Shown piece after piece: positions 25,157 through 35,908 of a stretch of 64,000 bases of DNA; position 1 is the first letter of the stretch, and the number at the start of each line of letters is the position of its first letter. Both the position numbers and the translations under genes were made by a program. The stretch is from positions 1,682,501 through 1,746,500 of the forward strand of contig NZ_CP048635.1 in NCBI RefSeq assembly GCF_010669145.1, read 5' to 3'. The notes beneath the pieces are model-generated. The model was not told the DNA's origin. It was given only the letters and a program-made list of their open reading frames with translations, and did no database searches. Origin of the DNA: Rhizobium oryzihabitans (GTDB lineage: Bacteria; Pseudomonadota; Alphaproteobacteria; Rhizobiales; Rhizobiaceae).

Positions 25157-26020
25157 TCATTTCGCCCTTCCAAGAAGGCCGCGCGGGAACAAGGTGATGA
25201 TCACGATGACCGCCAGATAGAAGAAGAATTCGCCATATTCCGGCGCAAGGTAACGTCCCGTTGTGTCGATCGCGCCAAGCAGCAGGCAGGCGATCAGAGC
25301 GCCGGGAATGGAACCTGCGCCGCCGACCGAAACGACCACCAGGAAGGTGACCATGTAGCGCAGCGCATAATAGGGTTCGACCGGCAGCAATTCCGCGCCG
25401 ATGACGCCGCCCATGGCGGCAAGGCCGACGGCGATGGCGAAGCTGATGGCATAGATGACCTCGGTGCGCACGCCGAGCGCCGCGGCCATGGCGGCATTGT
25501 CCACCGCCGCCCGCAGCTTGATGCCGAAGGCGGTCTTTTCGAATGTGAACCAGAGTGCCGCCGCAACGACGAGACCGCTGACGATGGCAAAGATGCGGTG
25601 GGTGGCGATGGCGCGAAAGCCGAGATCGGTGGGGCCGGCCAGCTGCTGTGGCAGCGGAATGGTCTTGAGCGTCGGGCCGAATACGAAATTGGCGATGCCG
25701 ATGATGCAGAAGGTGATGCCGATGGTCATCAGCACCTGCGTCAGTTCGGGAGCACCGTAAATACGCCGGTAGAGGAACCGTTCGAGCGGTATGGCGATCA
25801 CGATCGTTCCGACGATCGCGACAAGGATTGCCGCGGCGTAACCGAGGCCGAGGCCATGGGCGGCATAGGAGGCGAGATAACCGCCGATCATGGCAAAGGC
25901 GCCGTGGGCCAGATTGACCACCCGCATCAGCCCCATCGTCACCGAAAGGCCGATGGAGATGATGAAAAGCACCATGCCATAGGCAAGCGCATCGACAAGG
26001 ATGCTGAAGACCGTCTGCAT
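25157..26020 (-). CDS. branched-chain-amino-acid-type ABC permease (LivH-like)
   Basis: A 287-residue permease with about eight helices. Family blocks are LSVTMGLMRVVNLAHGAFAMIGGYLA near residue 25, AFGIKLRAAVDNAAMAAALGV and VVVSVGGAGSIPGALIACLLLG. It forms the membrane channel with the LivM-like protein. It is preceded by the binding-protein gene, 103 bases away, in the same direction. Confidence 0.92.
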   Translation of the reverse strand: MQTVFSILVDALAYGMVLFIISIGLSVTMGLMRVVNLAHGAFAMIGGYLASYAAHGLGLGYAAAILVAIVGTIVIAIPLERFLYRRIYGAPELTQVLMTIGITFCIIGIANFVFGPTLKTIPLPQQLAGPTDLGFRAIATHRIFAIVSGLVVAAALWFTFEKTAFGIKLRAAVDNAAMAAALGVRTEVIYAISFAIAVGLAAMGGVIGAELLPVEPYYALRYMVTFLVVVSVGGAGSIPGALIACLLLGAIDTTGRYLAPEYGEFFFYLAVIVIITLFPRGLLGRAK

Positions 26021-26123
26021 GCTGAAAAAGCTCCTCCCGGTGCTGCAATGCCCGACCCGGGCCGGAACCGAACCGCTGCGAGAGCGGTTCGACCGTTTTT
26101 TAATAGCTGCCGTTTATGTCTTG

Positions 26124-27296
26124 TTACTTCGCGGCGGCGAGGCCCGGATCGCCCTGTTTTTCGAAAGTCTGGACTTCCTTGTTGTAATAGTTGCCGTCAT
26201 CGCCCTTGGCGACCTCTCGCAGATAGATGTTCTGCGTGATGTGGCGGCTTTCGGGATCGATGCTGACAGGGCCGCGCGGGCTTGTCCAGGAAAGACCCTT
26301 CACTGCCTCGACCGCCTTTTCCGCATCCTGCTTCCCGCCCGTCGCCTCGATCATCTTGGTGATGACATACATGCCGTCAAACGCGCCGACTGAGGGGAAG
26401 GACAGTTCCTTGGGGTTGCCGATGGCCTTGGCCGCAGCTTCCACGAAGGTCTTGTTCTCGGGTGAATCGTGCGAGACGGCATAGTGGAAGGTCGTCTGCA
26501 TGCCGAGTGCGGATTCGCCGAGCGCCGGCAGATCGGACTCCTGCGTGAGGTCACCCGGCGCGAAAAGCTTGATGCCGGATGATTTCAGGCCGTTGTCGTT
26601 AAAGGCCTTCACGAAGCCGAGCGTTGTCGGGCCGGATGGCAGGAAGGCGAAAACGCCCTGCGCGCCGGAATCCTTCACGCGCTGCATGATTGGGCTGAAA
26701 TCATTGGTGGAAAGCGGCATGCGAATGCTTTCGACAACTTCGCCGCCCGCGGCGGTGAAGGCCGCCTTGAAGGCGTTCTCGGCATCGACGCCCGGGCCGT
26801 AATCGCTGACCAGCGAGATGACCTTCTTGACGCCGCCATCAAAGGCAACCTTGGCGATGGGGCTCGACGTCTGCCACGTGGTGAACGAGGTGCGCACCAC
26901 ATAGGGGCTTTTCGTGACGATGGCCGACGTGGCGGCATTCATCACCACCATCGGCACATTGCCCTGTTTCAGAAGCGGGGTAACGGCCATGGCGTCGGGC
27001 GTGAAATAGAAGCCGGCGAGATATTGCACGCCTTCCTTCACCACCAGTTCCTGCGCCAGCGCCTTGGACTGCGCCGGATCGGCCTGCGGCACGTCGCGAT
27101 AAACGACCTCGACCGTGTCATCGCCAACCTTGTTGCCGTGGAGCGCGAACCAGGCGTCTATGCCGGCCTTGAAGTTCTTGCCCTGCAATGCGAAGGGGCC
27201 GGAGAACGGACCAACCACGCCGACCTTGATCGTCTCGGCATAAGCAGCAGAACTGAAACAGATGGCCGCGATTGCGGCGGTGATCCGTAATTTCAT
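26124..27296 (-). CDS. periplasmic substrate-binding protein of the Liv-type transporter
   Basis: A 390-residue type I periplasmic binding protein. It starts MKLRITAAIAAICFSSAAYAETIKVGVVGPFSGPFALQGKNFKAGIDAW: signal peptide (about residues 1-20), then the first beta-alpha unit of the Peripla_BP_6 fold. A GGGAGGAAATC ribosome site sits upstream. Binding-site blocks such as SPYVVRTSFTTWQTSSPIAKVAFDGGVKKVISLVSDYGPG are visible. The first gene of the operon usually sets specificity, but its ligand cannot be named from sequence. The distance from classic LivJ suggests an amide or aromatic ligand as likely as leucine. Confidence 0.88.
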   Translation of the reverse strand: MKLRITAAIAAICFSSAAYAETIKVGVVGPFSGPFALQGKNFKAGIDAWFALHGNKVGDDTVEVVYRDVPQADPAQSKALAQELVVKEGVQYLAGFYFTPDAMAVTPLLKQGNVPMVVMNAATSAIVTKSPYVVRTSFTTWQTSSPIAKVAFDGGVKKVISLVSDYGPGVDAENAFKAAFTAAGGEVVESIRMPLSTNDFSPIMQRVKDSGAQGVFAFLPSGPTTLGFVKAFNDNGLKSSGIKLFAPGDLTQESDLPALGESALGMQTTFHYAVSHDSPENKTFVEAAAKAIGNPKELSFPSVGAFDGMYVITKMIEATGGKQDAEKAVEAVKGLSWTSPRGPVSIDPESRHITQNIYLREVAKGDDGNYYNKEVQTFEKQGDPGLAAAK

Positions 27297-27672
27297 GATT
27301 TCCTCCCAATTGATCCGTGGCTCCCTCCACCGATCCAGACTGCCAGATTGATGAGTGCGATGGCCAAAGTAAAATGAAATAAGGGGGATGATAAATAACC
27401 TGACGGTTATCAATGCCCGTCCCGCCGCGTCTTTCCTATGCGAGATCTCACAATAGTGATCATCCCGTGATTCTCAATGTGCAGCGGTGCCGCAGCCATC
27501 TCGGCGAGGGTCGTTTCGGCACGCCGCACTGAAATATCCCGTTATGAAAAACGGCCTCGGCGGCCCGGCACGAAAATGGCGGTCATACCCGCGCAAGCCA
27601 CGTGCCTTAACCAGTTCTAAGGGGATTGTCCGTAGTCTCCCGAAGCATATTGTGAACTTTATTTGGTGTCTG
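27297..27672. other. intergenic region with the Liv operon promoter side
   Basis: 376 bases between the divergent livK-like gene and the hypothetical gene. The livK-proximal 100 bases are AT-rich and should hold its promoter. An open frame continues upstream from 27673 to 27487 but shows no recognisable coding features. No repeats are seen. Confidence 0.5.
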
Positions 27673-28044
27673 ATGGGCGAATATCAAAATAGAGTTGTTG
27701 AGTTGATGCGGAATCGCGTTGGCGAAAGTATACTCACCAACAAGATCGAACGCCGCGAAGCATTTCTTCGCAAGGCGCTGGCGCTGTATCACGTCATGGG
27801 CGGAGACGCGCAGGGCATGCGCGCTGCGGTGGAGGATGTGGTGAACCTGCCGACGCCGAGCGTCGATGTCGCTATCGGCGACGTGATGCATGAACTGGCA
27901 GCAGTCGGTCACGTGGCCGATCTCGATATTATTCAGGCCGGATACAACAAACTTGATGCCGCCAATCTGCATATTCTGAGCAAGGGCAAGAGGCTTTTGC
28001 AGAAGCAGCGTGACCACAAGTTGGCGGTCACGCCGGAGAAGTAA
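27673..28044 (+). CDS. hypothetical protein
   Basis: About 123 residues from MGEYQNRVVELMRNRVGESIL. I do not recognise it. The sequence is helical and amphipathic (KIERREAFLRKALALYHVMGGDAQGMRAAVEDVVNLPTPSVDVAIGDVMHELAAVGHVADLDIIQAGYNKLDAANLHILSKGKRLLQKQRD), with no signal peptide or membrane segment, so probably cytosolic. The start is uncertain: the frame opens at 27487 and ATGs exist at 27544 and 27673, none with a strong ribosome site. It converges on the peptidase gene. Confidence 0.55.
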   Translation: MGEYQNRVVELMRNRVGESILTNKIERREAFLRKALALYHVMGGDAQGMRAAVEDVVNLPTPSVDVAIGDVMHELAAVGHVADLDIIQAGYNKLDAANLHILSKGKRLLQKQRDHKLAVTPEK

Positions 28045-28064
28045 GCCGTCCGTTGCGGGCGGCT
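28044..28064. terminator. possible bidirectional hairpin between convergent genes
   Basis: AGCCGTCC...GGGCGGCT forms a stem with one T-G wobble and a 5-base loop in the 26-base gap between two convergent genes. There is no T-run, so the terminator role is weakly supported. Confidence 0.35.
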
Positions 28065-28070
28065 ACTGGA

Positions 28071-29804
28071 TCAGGCCACTTCGCCGACCAGGATTTCCTG
28101 CCACGCGTCGTAAGCGGAGAGAACCGTTTCCATCTGCGCCGTATGGCCGGTGATGAAGTCGTCGCCGTAGATCGTCTCATCGGGATATTCGGTGATCAGC
28201 GTCATCGGCACGGTGTGGCGGTCGTCGATGGACGACAGGCAGGGGAAGCCGTTGATGATGCGGAAACCGGTTTCGCCGGCGTGGATCTCATAAAGCGCGA
28301 TCTGGCGGTTGTTGTAGTCCAGGAGGCCGGGAATGGCACCGAGATGGCGGGTAACCCGGTCGAGCAGGGTTTCTGCCTGTCTTTCCCAATCCGCATGGTG
28401 GCGGATGATGAGGAAGAAGCCTTTCGGCAGGGTCCACATGGCGAAGTTGCGCGGCACATAACCGGAAAGCGGTCGGGTCCATTCGTGCGAGGGATAACCG
28501 TGCAGGTTTACATGCAGGCTGGCGCCGCTCATGTCCTGCGCGCTGAAACGGATTTCCTTCTCGTTGAGATGAACGCCCGAATTTTCCCGTGTGCGATATT
28601 CGAGATCGTCGCCGAGCGCCGTGTATCGTGCCGCATGGTGCATGTGGCGCGGATTGTCGGCGCGCAGCCGCTGGTGCAGGGCATAACCATCAGGGTTTTC
28701 CAGCGGTGAAATGGTGAAATGCGCGCCCTGTCTTTCAACGAGTGTGCGGGCGGCGCGGATGGCGCCGACAATGCCGGTGGTCTCATTGGGATGCTGGCCG
28801 CCGCTGATCATCACCGCGGCATCGCTGCCGGCGACATAACGCGCCGCAAGGACGCGGCCCGACCGCGAGCGGGCCTCGAAGGCTTCGCCGCCGATTTTCT
28901 CCAGCAGTGCGGCGATCTGGCCTGCCGCCACCGGTTCGCTGGCCGTATCGACCGGCTGCTCCTTGCCATCAAGGAAAGTGGTGGTGAGCGCACGGGTTTC
29001 GATGCGGACCGAAACGTCGCCGTTGCTCCTGACGATTTCCGGAACGATCTGGCCGGGTTTCAGGCCCCGGTCACCCAGCGGCCGTCCGGACTTCTTCTGA
29101 AAGAATTCCAGCAGCGAGAAATAGAAATCCTCGTGCAGCGCTTCACGCAGGCTGACCACCTCGTCGCCAACCGACAGCGCCATGTCTTCGGCCGGATGCG
29201 CGACACGGATGTTCAGTTCCTCGAAATAGGGCTCTTCATTGCCCCAGCCGTGGTTGGCAACGGCATTGATTGCCGCTTCGAAAAGCTGCTCGTAATCCGT
29301 CTCCAGCCGCTCGCCCGTAACGTCACCGGCCGGACGGAACCAGCCGGTTGGCGAGACATTGGTTTCGCCGACGACATCGTTGTGAACGCGGTTTGGCGCC
29401 AGGACCGTCAGCGTCTCCGTCCGGTCGCCACGCTTGAGCGTCACGTCATAATGGAAGGCATCGTCGTCGCGGGCGATAAAATCGATCTTCGCGTCGCCGA
29501 CCAGTGCCGCCAGCGGATAGGCCTCCAGCCGGAAACGATTGGCGGGTGCATTGGCGTGCACCGGGTAATGCACCTCGATGGCTTCGACGCCATGCAGATT
29601 GATCTCTTCCAGGAAGGTGAAGAGAAGCGGCTTGTAGGCGCTGCGGATGCGGGCACTGACACCTTTTTTCTTCAGCCTTTCTTCGGCCTCGCGGCGGCTT
29701 TTGGCGTCATCGAACGTCCATGCCTCGAAGGACTGGCCGGGCGCGGCATTGGCGAGAAGCGCATCCAGAGTACGCTGGAAGGTCTGGTCGAAAATCTGGC
29801 TCAT
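28071..29804 (-). CDS. M14-type zinc carboxypeptidase-like protein in a peptide ABC operon
   Basis: A 577-residue protein starting MSQIFDQTFQ. The C-terminal part (from about residue 320) is M14 metallopeptidase-like: SGGQHPNETTG gives the HxxE zinc motif (H338, E341), followed by SPLENPDGYALHQRLR, a later VNLHGYPSHEW with the third ligand His, and LITEYPDETIYGDD where the catalytic Glu would lie. The first 320 residues have no clear domain. There is no signal peptide, so the enzyme is cytoplasmic and may trim peptides or amidated compounds brought in by the adjoining Dpp-type transporter. It starts 6 bases after the permease gene. Confidence 0.75.
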   Translation of the reverse strand: MSQIFDQTFQRTLDALLANAAPGQSFEAWTFDDAKSRREAEERLKKKGVSARIRSAYKPLLFTFLEEINLHGVEAIEVHYPVHANAPANRFRLEAYPLAALVGDAKIDFIARDDDAFHYDVTLKRGDRTETLTVLAPNRVHNDVVGETNVSPTGWFRPAGDVTGERLETDYEQLFEAAINAVANHGWGNEEPYFEELNIRVAHPAEDMALSVGDEVVSLREALHEDFYFSLLEFFQKKSGRPLGDRGLKPGQIVPEIVRSNGDVSVRIETRALTTTFLDGKEQPVDTASEPVAAGQIAALLEKIGGEAFEARSRSGRVLAARYVAGSDAAVMISGGQHPNETTGIVGAIRAARTLVERQGAHFTISPLENPDGYALHQRLRADNPRHMHHAARYTALGDDLEYRTRENSGVHLNEKEIRFSAQDMSGASLHVNLHGYPSHEWTRPLSGYVPRNFAMWTLPKGFFLIIRHHADWERQAETLLDRVTRHLGAIPGLLDYNNRQIALYEIHAGETGFRIINGFPCLSSIDDRHTVPMTLITEYPDETIYGDDFITGHTAQMETVLSAYDAWQEILVGEVA

Positions 29805-29809
29805 CTGGG

Positions 29810-30664
29810 TTACCTTGAGGTTCTGCCGGTGGGGTCGAGGCTGTCGCGCAGCCAGTCGCCGAGAAGGTTGAGGCCAAGCACGGTCAGAAGGATGGCAAGA
29901 CCGGGGAAGACGCTGACCCACCATGCCGTTTGCAGATAGGTGCGGCCATCCGCCAGCATACCGCCCCAGCTCGGAATGGTCGGATCGACGCCCAGGCCGA
30001 GAAAGGTGAGGCTGCTTTCCAGGAGAATGTTGTTGGCGACGTTGAGCGTCATCAGCACGATCACCGGACCGATCAGGTTCGGCAGCAGGTGCTGGAGGAT
30101 GATGCGCCAGTCCTTCACGCCGATGGCGCGGGCGGACAGGATGAATTCCCGTTCGCGAAGCGTCAGCACCGAGCCGCGCACAAGCCTGGCATATTGCACC
30201 CATTGCGACACGATAAGCAGGATGATGGTGTTGGTGAGGCTGCCGCCGACAATGGCGATGAAGGTGATGGCGAGCAGAATGAAGGGCATGGCGAGCTGGA
30301 TATCGGCAAAGCGCATGACCAGCATATCCCAGAATCCGCGATAATAACCGGCGACCAGACCGACGATCACGCCGAAGACCACGGCACCGATGACCGAGGT
30401 GAAACCGACGAGCAGCGAAATCTTGCCGCCGGCCACGACACGCGCCAGCACGTCACGGCCGAGCGGATCGGTGCCGAGCGGATGGGCGGCGCTAGTGAAG
30501 GGCTTGGCAAGGCGCGCCATCAGGTCGATCTTTTCAGCACCGCCCGGAAACAGCACGTCGGAGAGAAGAACGGCAAGGCAGATGACGACGGTAAGCAGGG
30601 CGCCGAGGATGAATTCGAGATTGTTGAAGCGCGACAGGCGCGAGGTTTTGGCAGCCATCGTCAA
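29810..30664 (-). CDS. peptide/nickel-type ABC permease (DppC-like)
   Basis: A 284-residue permease with an N-terminal helix, then the BPD_transp_1 domain. PLGTDPLGRDVLARVVAGGKISLLVG is the hallmark DppC segment, and the EAA-type loop is ILSARAIGVKDWRIILQHLLPNLIGPVIV. It ends NLLGDWLRDSLDPTGR, also typical. It sits directly downstream of dppB-like and upstream of the peptidase. Confidence 0.93.
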   Translation of the reverse strand: MTMAAKTSRLSRFNNLEFILGALLTVVICLAVLLSDVLFPGGAEKIDLMARLAKPFTSAAHPLGTDPLGRDVLARVVAGGKISLLVGFTSVIGAVVFGVIVGLVAGYYRGFWDMLVMRFADIQLAMPFILLAITFIAIVGGSLTNTIILLIVSQWVQYARLVRGSVLTLREREFILSARAIGVKDWRIILQHLLPNLIGPVIVLMTLNVANNILLESSLTFLGLGVDPTIPSWGGMLADGRTYLQTAWWVSVFPGLAILLTVLGLNLLGDWLRDSLDPTGRTSR

Positions 30665-31588
30665 TTACTCCGTGCGGATGCGCGGATCGACAAGCCCGTA
30701 GGCGATATCGACCAGAAGGTTGATGCTGACGATCATCAGCGACAGCACGGTGATGACGGCCTGAAGCACGGGATAGTCGCGCGCGCCCACCGCATCGAAG
30801 GCGAGCGTGCCGAGACCCGGCCAGTTGAAGACGCGCTCGATGACGACGATGCCGCCCAGAAGCCCGCCGAATTGCAGGCCGAAATAGGTAATCAGCGGAA
30901 TGGCACAGTTTCGCAGCGCATGCTTGTAAAGCACCTTGTTTTCGCTGAGGCCCTTGGCGCGCGCCACCATGACATATTGCGAGCGCAGCGTATCGAGCAT
31001 GGCCGTGCGCACCAGGCGCACATTGGTGGCGGTCAGGATCACGCCCATGGTAACTGATGGCATGATGTAGCTTGCAAAGCCGCCCATGCCGCTTGGCGGC
31101 AGCCAGCCGAGCGTGATGGAGAACAGGAGCACCAACATGGTGGCCAGCCAGAAATTGGGGAAGGACAGGCCGACGAGCGAGAAGATGCGGATCACCTGAT
31201 CGGCCGTCTTGCCGCGCGAGGTCGCGGCCTTGATGCCGAGCGGAATGGAAAGCGCAATCGACACCGCCATGGAGATGAAGGCGAGAAGCAGCGTGGCGGG
31301 CAGGGCGTCGGCTATCAGACGCGATACCGGCGTGCTGCCGGTGAAGCTACGGCCGAAATCCAGCGTTACCAGGCCTTTCAGGAAGCTGAAATATTGCACG
31401 AAGAACGGCCGGTCGGTGCCCAGCGCCGCGCGGATGCGCGCCAGATCGTCTTCCGTCATGCTGCCGCCGCCCTGGAACATGGTGACAGCCGGATCGCCGG
31501 TGAGGCGAATGGCGAAGGAAACGAGAAGGGTGATGGCGATGACGACGAAAATCGCCTGCAGCAATCGCTTGATGAGGAAACCGGCCAC
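30665..31588 (-). CDS. peptide/nickel-type ABC permease (DppB-like)
   Basis: A 307-residue permease. The N-terminal FLIKRLLQAIFVVIAITLLVSFAIRLTGDPA and the coupling loop YVMVARAKGLSENKVLYKHALRNCAIPLITYFGLQFGGLLGGIVVIERVFNWPGLG are diagnostic of DppB/OppB. The stop abuts the DppC-like start. The operon order on the minus strand is ATPase fusion, binding protein, DppB, DppC, peptidase. Confidence 0.94.
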   Translation of the reverse strand: MAGFLIKRLLQAIFVVIAITLLVSFAIRLTGDPAVTMFQGGGSMTEDDLARIRAALGTDRPFFVQYFSFLKGLVTLDFGRSFTGSTPVSRLIADALPATLLLAFISMAVSIALSIPLGIKAATSRGKTADQVIRIFSLVGLSFPNFWLATMLVLLFSITLGWLPPSGMGGFASYIMPSVTMGVILTATNVRLVRTAMLDTLRSQYVMVARAKGLSENKVLYKHALRNCAIPLITYFGLQFGGLLGGIVVIERVFNWPGLGTLAFDAVGARDYPVLQAVITVLSLMIVSINLLVDIAYGLVDPRIRTE

Positions 31589-31664
31589 GTTTTTTACCTT
31601 GAAGAGAGACCCGACCTTGCCCGCGGAATGGCGGGCAAGGCGCTTTTAGGGAGGATAAGCCTGA

Positions 31665-33200
31665 TTATTCGACGGTGACGTCGGTCAGCTTCAGGCGGTT
31701 ATCCGGCGGTGCCACGAAACCCTTGACCCGCTTGTTGATGCCGTAAATGGCATTGGTGTTGTAAAGCGGAACTTCCAGCGCGCGCTCGGCAGCATAGGCG
31801 CCGACTTCCTTGAGGATCTTTTCGCGCTCGGCACGGTCGGTCAGCGGGCGCTGCGATTCCAGGAGCTTGTCCAGCTTTTCGTCCTTGTCGTAAGGATTCC
31901 ACTTTTCACCCGAATGGTACATGGAATAGGCCGTGTTGTCGTAATCGAAGGTCCAGCCGCCCCATTTCTGCTGGAACATCGCGCCGGTCTTGCCCTGCGG
32001 GATGATGTCGTTCAGGAGAACGTTGGTCTCATAGGGCTTGATGGTCGCGGTGATGCCGACCATGGACAGATAGCTGGAAATGACCTGCGCCACTTCGTTC
32101 ATCGTCGCGTCGTTGCCTCTGATATCGATCTGCAGCGCCGCACCCGGCTTGACGCCGGCTTCCGCGAGCAGCTTCTTTGCGCCTTCCGGATCGTAAGGCA
32201 GCGGCTTCAGATCGGCGTCGTAACCGAAGGACAGCGCGCTCTGGAAGCTGGCGATTTCCGAGGCCTGACCGGCAAGGATCGACTTGACGATGGTGCCGCG
32301 ATCGACGGCCATGATGATCGCCTTGCGCACCTTGGGATCGGCGGTGATGCCGTCACGGGTGTTGAAACGCAGCGCATCCACCGTCGGGCCGGGAACGCTG
32401 ACGATCTCCAGCTTGGAATCGCCTTCGATAACCGGGATCATGCCGATCGGGATGGTGGGCGGAATGACGAGATCGACGCGGCCGGCCTGCAGTTCTGCAA
32501 CGGCGGTCGCGGGCTCGGCGATGAAGCGGTATTCCAGTTCGGAAAGCTTCGGCGCGCCGCCCCAGTAATCCGCATTGGCTTCGAGCTTGATATTGGTCTT
32601 CGGCGCATAGGAAACGAATTTGAACGCGCCGGTGCCAACGGGGTTGAGGTTGAAATTGTCCTCACCCTTTTCCTGAATGTATTTCGGCGGAACAATCATG
32701 CCGCCATAACCGGCAAGCTTGGTCAGAAGAACCGGATCGGGGGCCTTCAGCTTCATGTCCACCGTGTAGTCGTCGATGACGTCGACGCTTTCGATGGCGA
32801 CATAGTTGGAGCGCTGCGGGCCCTTGGCACCCTGTTCGCCGAGAAGGCGCTCGAAGGTGAACTTGACGGCAGCGGCGTTGAAGGGTTCGCCATTATGGAA
32901 CTTGACGTTCTGGCGCAGCTTGAAGCGGATGCGCTTGCCTTCATCCAGCTCTTCCCAGGATTCGGCAAGGCCGGGCACGAGCTTCAGGTCCGGACCACGA
33001 TAGGTCAGGCCGTCAAAGATGTTGGTGGCCACAGCCGCCCATTGCACGAGGAAGGTGTCGATCGGATCCCAGCTGCCGGGGTCCTGCGGGCTGGAAATGG
33101 TCATCTTGCCGGCGGCGAAAGCCGGCGCTGCGGTGAAGGCCGTGCCGGCCAGCGCAAGCGCGACGAACGTTGCCGTCATCCCCTTTTTGATCTTTGTCAT
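31665..33200 (-). CDS. peptide/nickel-type ABC substrate-binding protein (DppA-like)
   Basis: A 511-residue SBP_bac_5 protein. A signal peptide (about residues 1-29, ending AFAAG) precedes the mature domain with PGLAESWEELDEGKRIRFKLRQNVKFHNGEPFNAAAVKFTFERLLG, the standard family block, and GGWTFDYDNTAYSMYHSGEKWNPY near the ligand pocket. Ligands in this family are peptides, opines, nickel-chelates or sugars. Linkage to a peptidase suggests peptides or a derivative. Confidence 0.9.
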   Translation of the reverse strand: MTKIKKGMTATFVALALAGTAFTAAPAFAAGKMTISSPQDPGSWDPIDTFLVQWAAVATNIFDGLTYRGPDLKLVPGLAESWEELDEGKRIRFKLRQNVKFHNGEPFNAAAVKFTFERLLGEQGAKGPQRSNYVAIESVDVIDDYTVDMKLKAPDPVLLTKLAGYGGMIVPPKYIQEKGEDNFNLNPVGTGAFKFVSYAPKTNIKLEANADYWGGAPKLSELEYRFIAEPATAVAELQAGRVDLVIPPTIPIGMIPVIEGDSKLEIVSVPGPTVDALRFNTRDGITADPKVRKAIIMAVDRGTIVKSILAGQASEIASFQSALSFGYDADLKPLPYDPEGAKKLLAEAGVKPGAALQIDIRGNDATMNEVAQVISSYLSMVGITATIKPYETNVLLNDIIPQGKTGAMFQQKWGGWTFDYDNTAYSMYHSGEKWNPYDKDEKLDKLLESQRPLTDRAEREKILKEVGAYAAERALEVPLYNTNAIYGINKRVKGFVAPPDNRLKLTDVTVE

Positions 33201-33243
33201 CTACCTGTTCCTCTTCAGATGGTTGCGATTTTTTCGCGGTTAT

Positions 33244-35064
<1,821 letters not shown>

Positions 35065-35612
35065 ATCAGCGTCTCCGGCTCGGCATGCGCGGCAATGCCG
35101 GCGCGGCCATCTGAAATGGTGAAGGGGCAGGGGTGCGGGGCAGGCGCGCAGTATAAAACGCCGTACCGAAGGATGGGAGTGTTAAAACAAAGTCCATGGT
35201 GTTTCAGGCCGCGCCATCAGCGCGATGCGCGTCTGCCGCTGCCGACCAAGCGCCACAGGCAACCTCATCGGTGCCAGCAAAATGCACGGCGTCGGCCTCA
35301 GAATCGATGATGCGCATGAACTTGTATTCCCCACCCTTGTTTTACAAAAAAGCTAACAAAACCGGACAATCATGTCCATAGTGTTGAACAATTTTTGTGT
35401 ACTGCTCTACAAATGCGCAAGTGCATTTATTTTGAGCGAGGTGTCGGAGATCGATAACGGCTCCGATATATTCGACGTCATCCTCGGGCTTGAGCCGAGG
35501 ATGACGGAGGAAGGATAAGCGGGCAGATTTTGTCGCAATGTCGCAATTGTAGGCGATTTTAGGCGATTGTACCGCTGCTCGTGTGGCAGGGTGAAGAAAG
35601 GATACAGGATAT
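35065..35612. other. gene-free region with the peptide-operon promoter side
   Basis: 548 bases between the divergent ABC ATPase gene and the monooxygenase gene. The part at 35330-35430 is markedly AT-rich and is where promoters are expected. A short palindromic repeat lies at 35473-35507. I see no convincing gene; short open frames here have no ribosome site or similarity. Confidence 0.5.
35473..35507. repeat. short palindromic intergenic repeat (second family)
   Basis: CGTCATCCTCGG-GCTTGAG-CCGAGGATGACG is a perfect 12-bp inverted repeat, the same family as those at 7276, 39985 and 48135. Confidence 0.8.
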
Positions 35613-35906
35613 ATGACGAATAGAACGGGTGCGGTCAGGCTATCCGGCTTCCTGCGTTGCGCATCGGTGGAGGATGTTCAATGTGTGAAAACCCATCTTC
35701 CCGACCACCTCCGCCTGACCAGGGCGGAGCCGGGCTGTATTTCCTTTGACGTGTCTCAGACCGACGACCCGCTGATCTGGAGCGTGGAAGAGCTTTTTGT
35801 GGATCGCGCCGCCTTTGATTTTCATCAGCAGCGAACGCGCGCGTCCGAATGGTTTGCTGCGACATCCGCCATTCCGCGTGACTATAATATAACGACGCTT
35901 GAGTAG
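35613..35906 (+). CDS. antibiotic-biosynthesis-monooxygenase (ABM/YgiN) domain protein
   Basis: A 97-residue ferredoxin-like-fold protein of the ABM superfamily: VRLSGFLRCASVEDVQCVKTHLPDHLRLTRAEPGCISFDVSQTDDPLIWSVEELFVDRAAFDFHQQRTRASEWFAA is a clear match in length and pattern (EPGC, F-V, then E-F-D and the His of the HQQRT helix). Such dimers act as quinol or small-molecule monooxygenases or as stress proteins. It converges on quiC with only 2 bases between the stop codons. A link to the aromatic pathway is possible but unproven. Confidence 0.8.
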   Translation: MTNRTGAVRLSGFLRCASVEDVQCVKTHLPDHLRLTRAEPGCISFDVSQTDDPLIWSVEELFVDRAAFDFHQQRTRASEWFAATSAIPRDYNITTLE

Positions 35907-35908
35907 GC

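Noticed and set aside
24962..26239. A 425-codon frame antisense to livM and livH
   Set aside because: Asp/Arg/His-rich translation typical of antisense to membrane proteins; livH and livM are unmistakable.
35196..35381. A 61-codon open frame in the gap before the monooxygenase gene
   Set aside because: No ribosome site, odd composition, and position in a promoter region.
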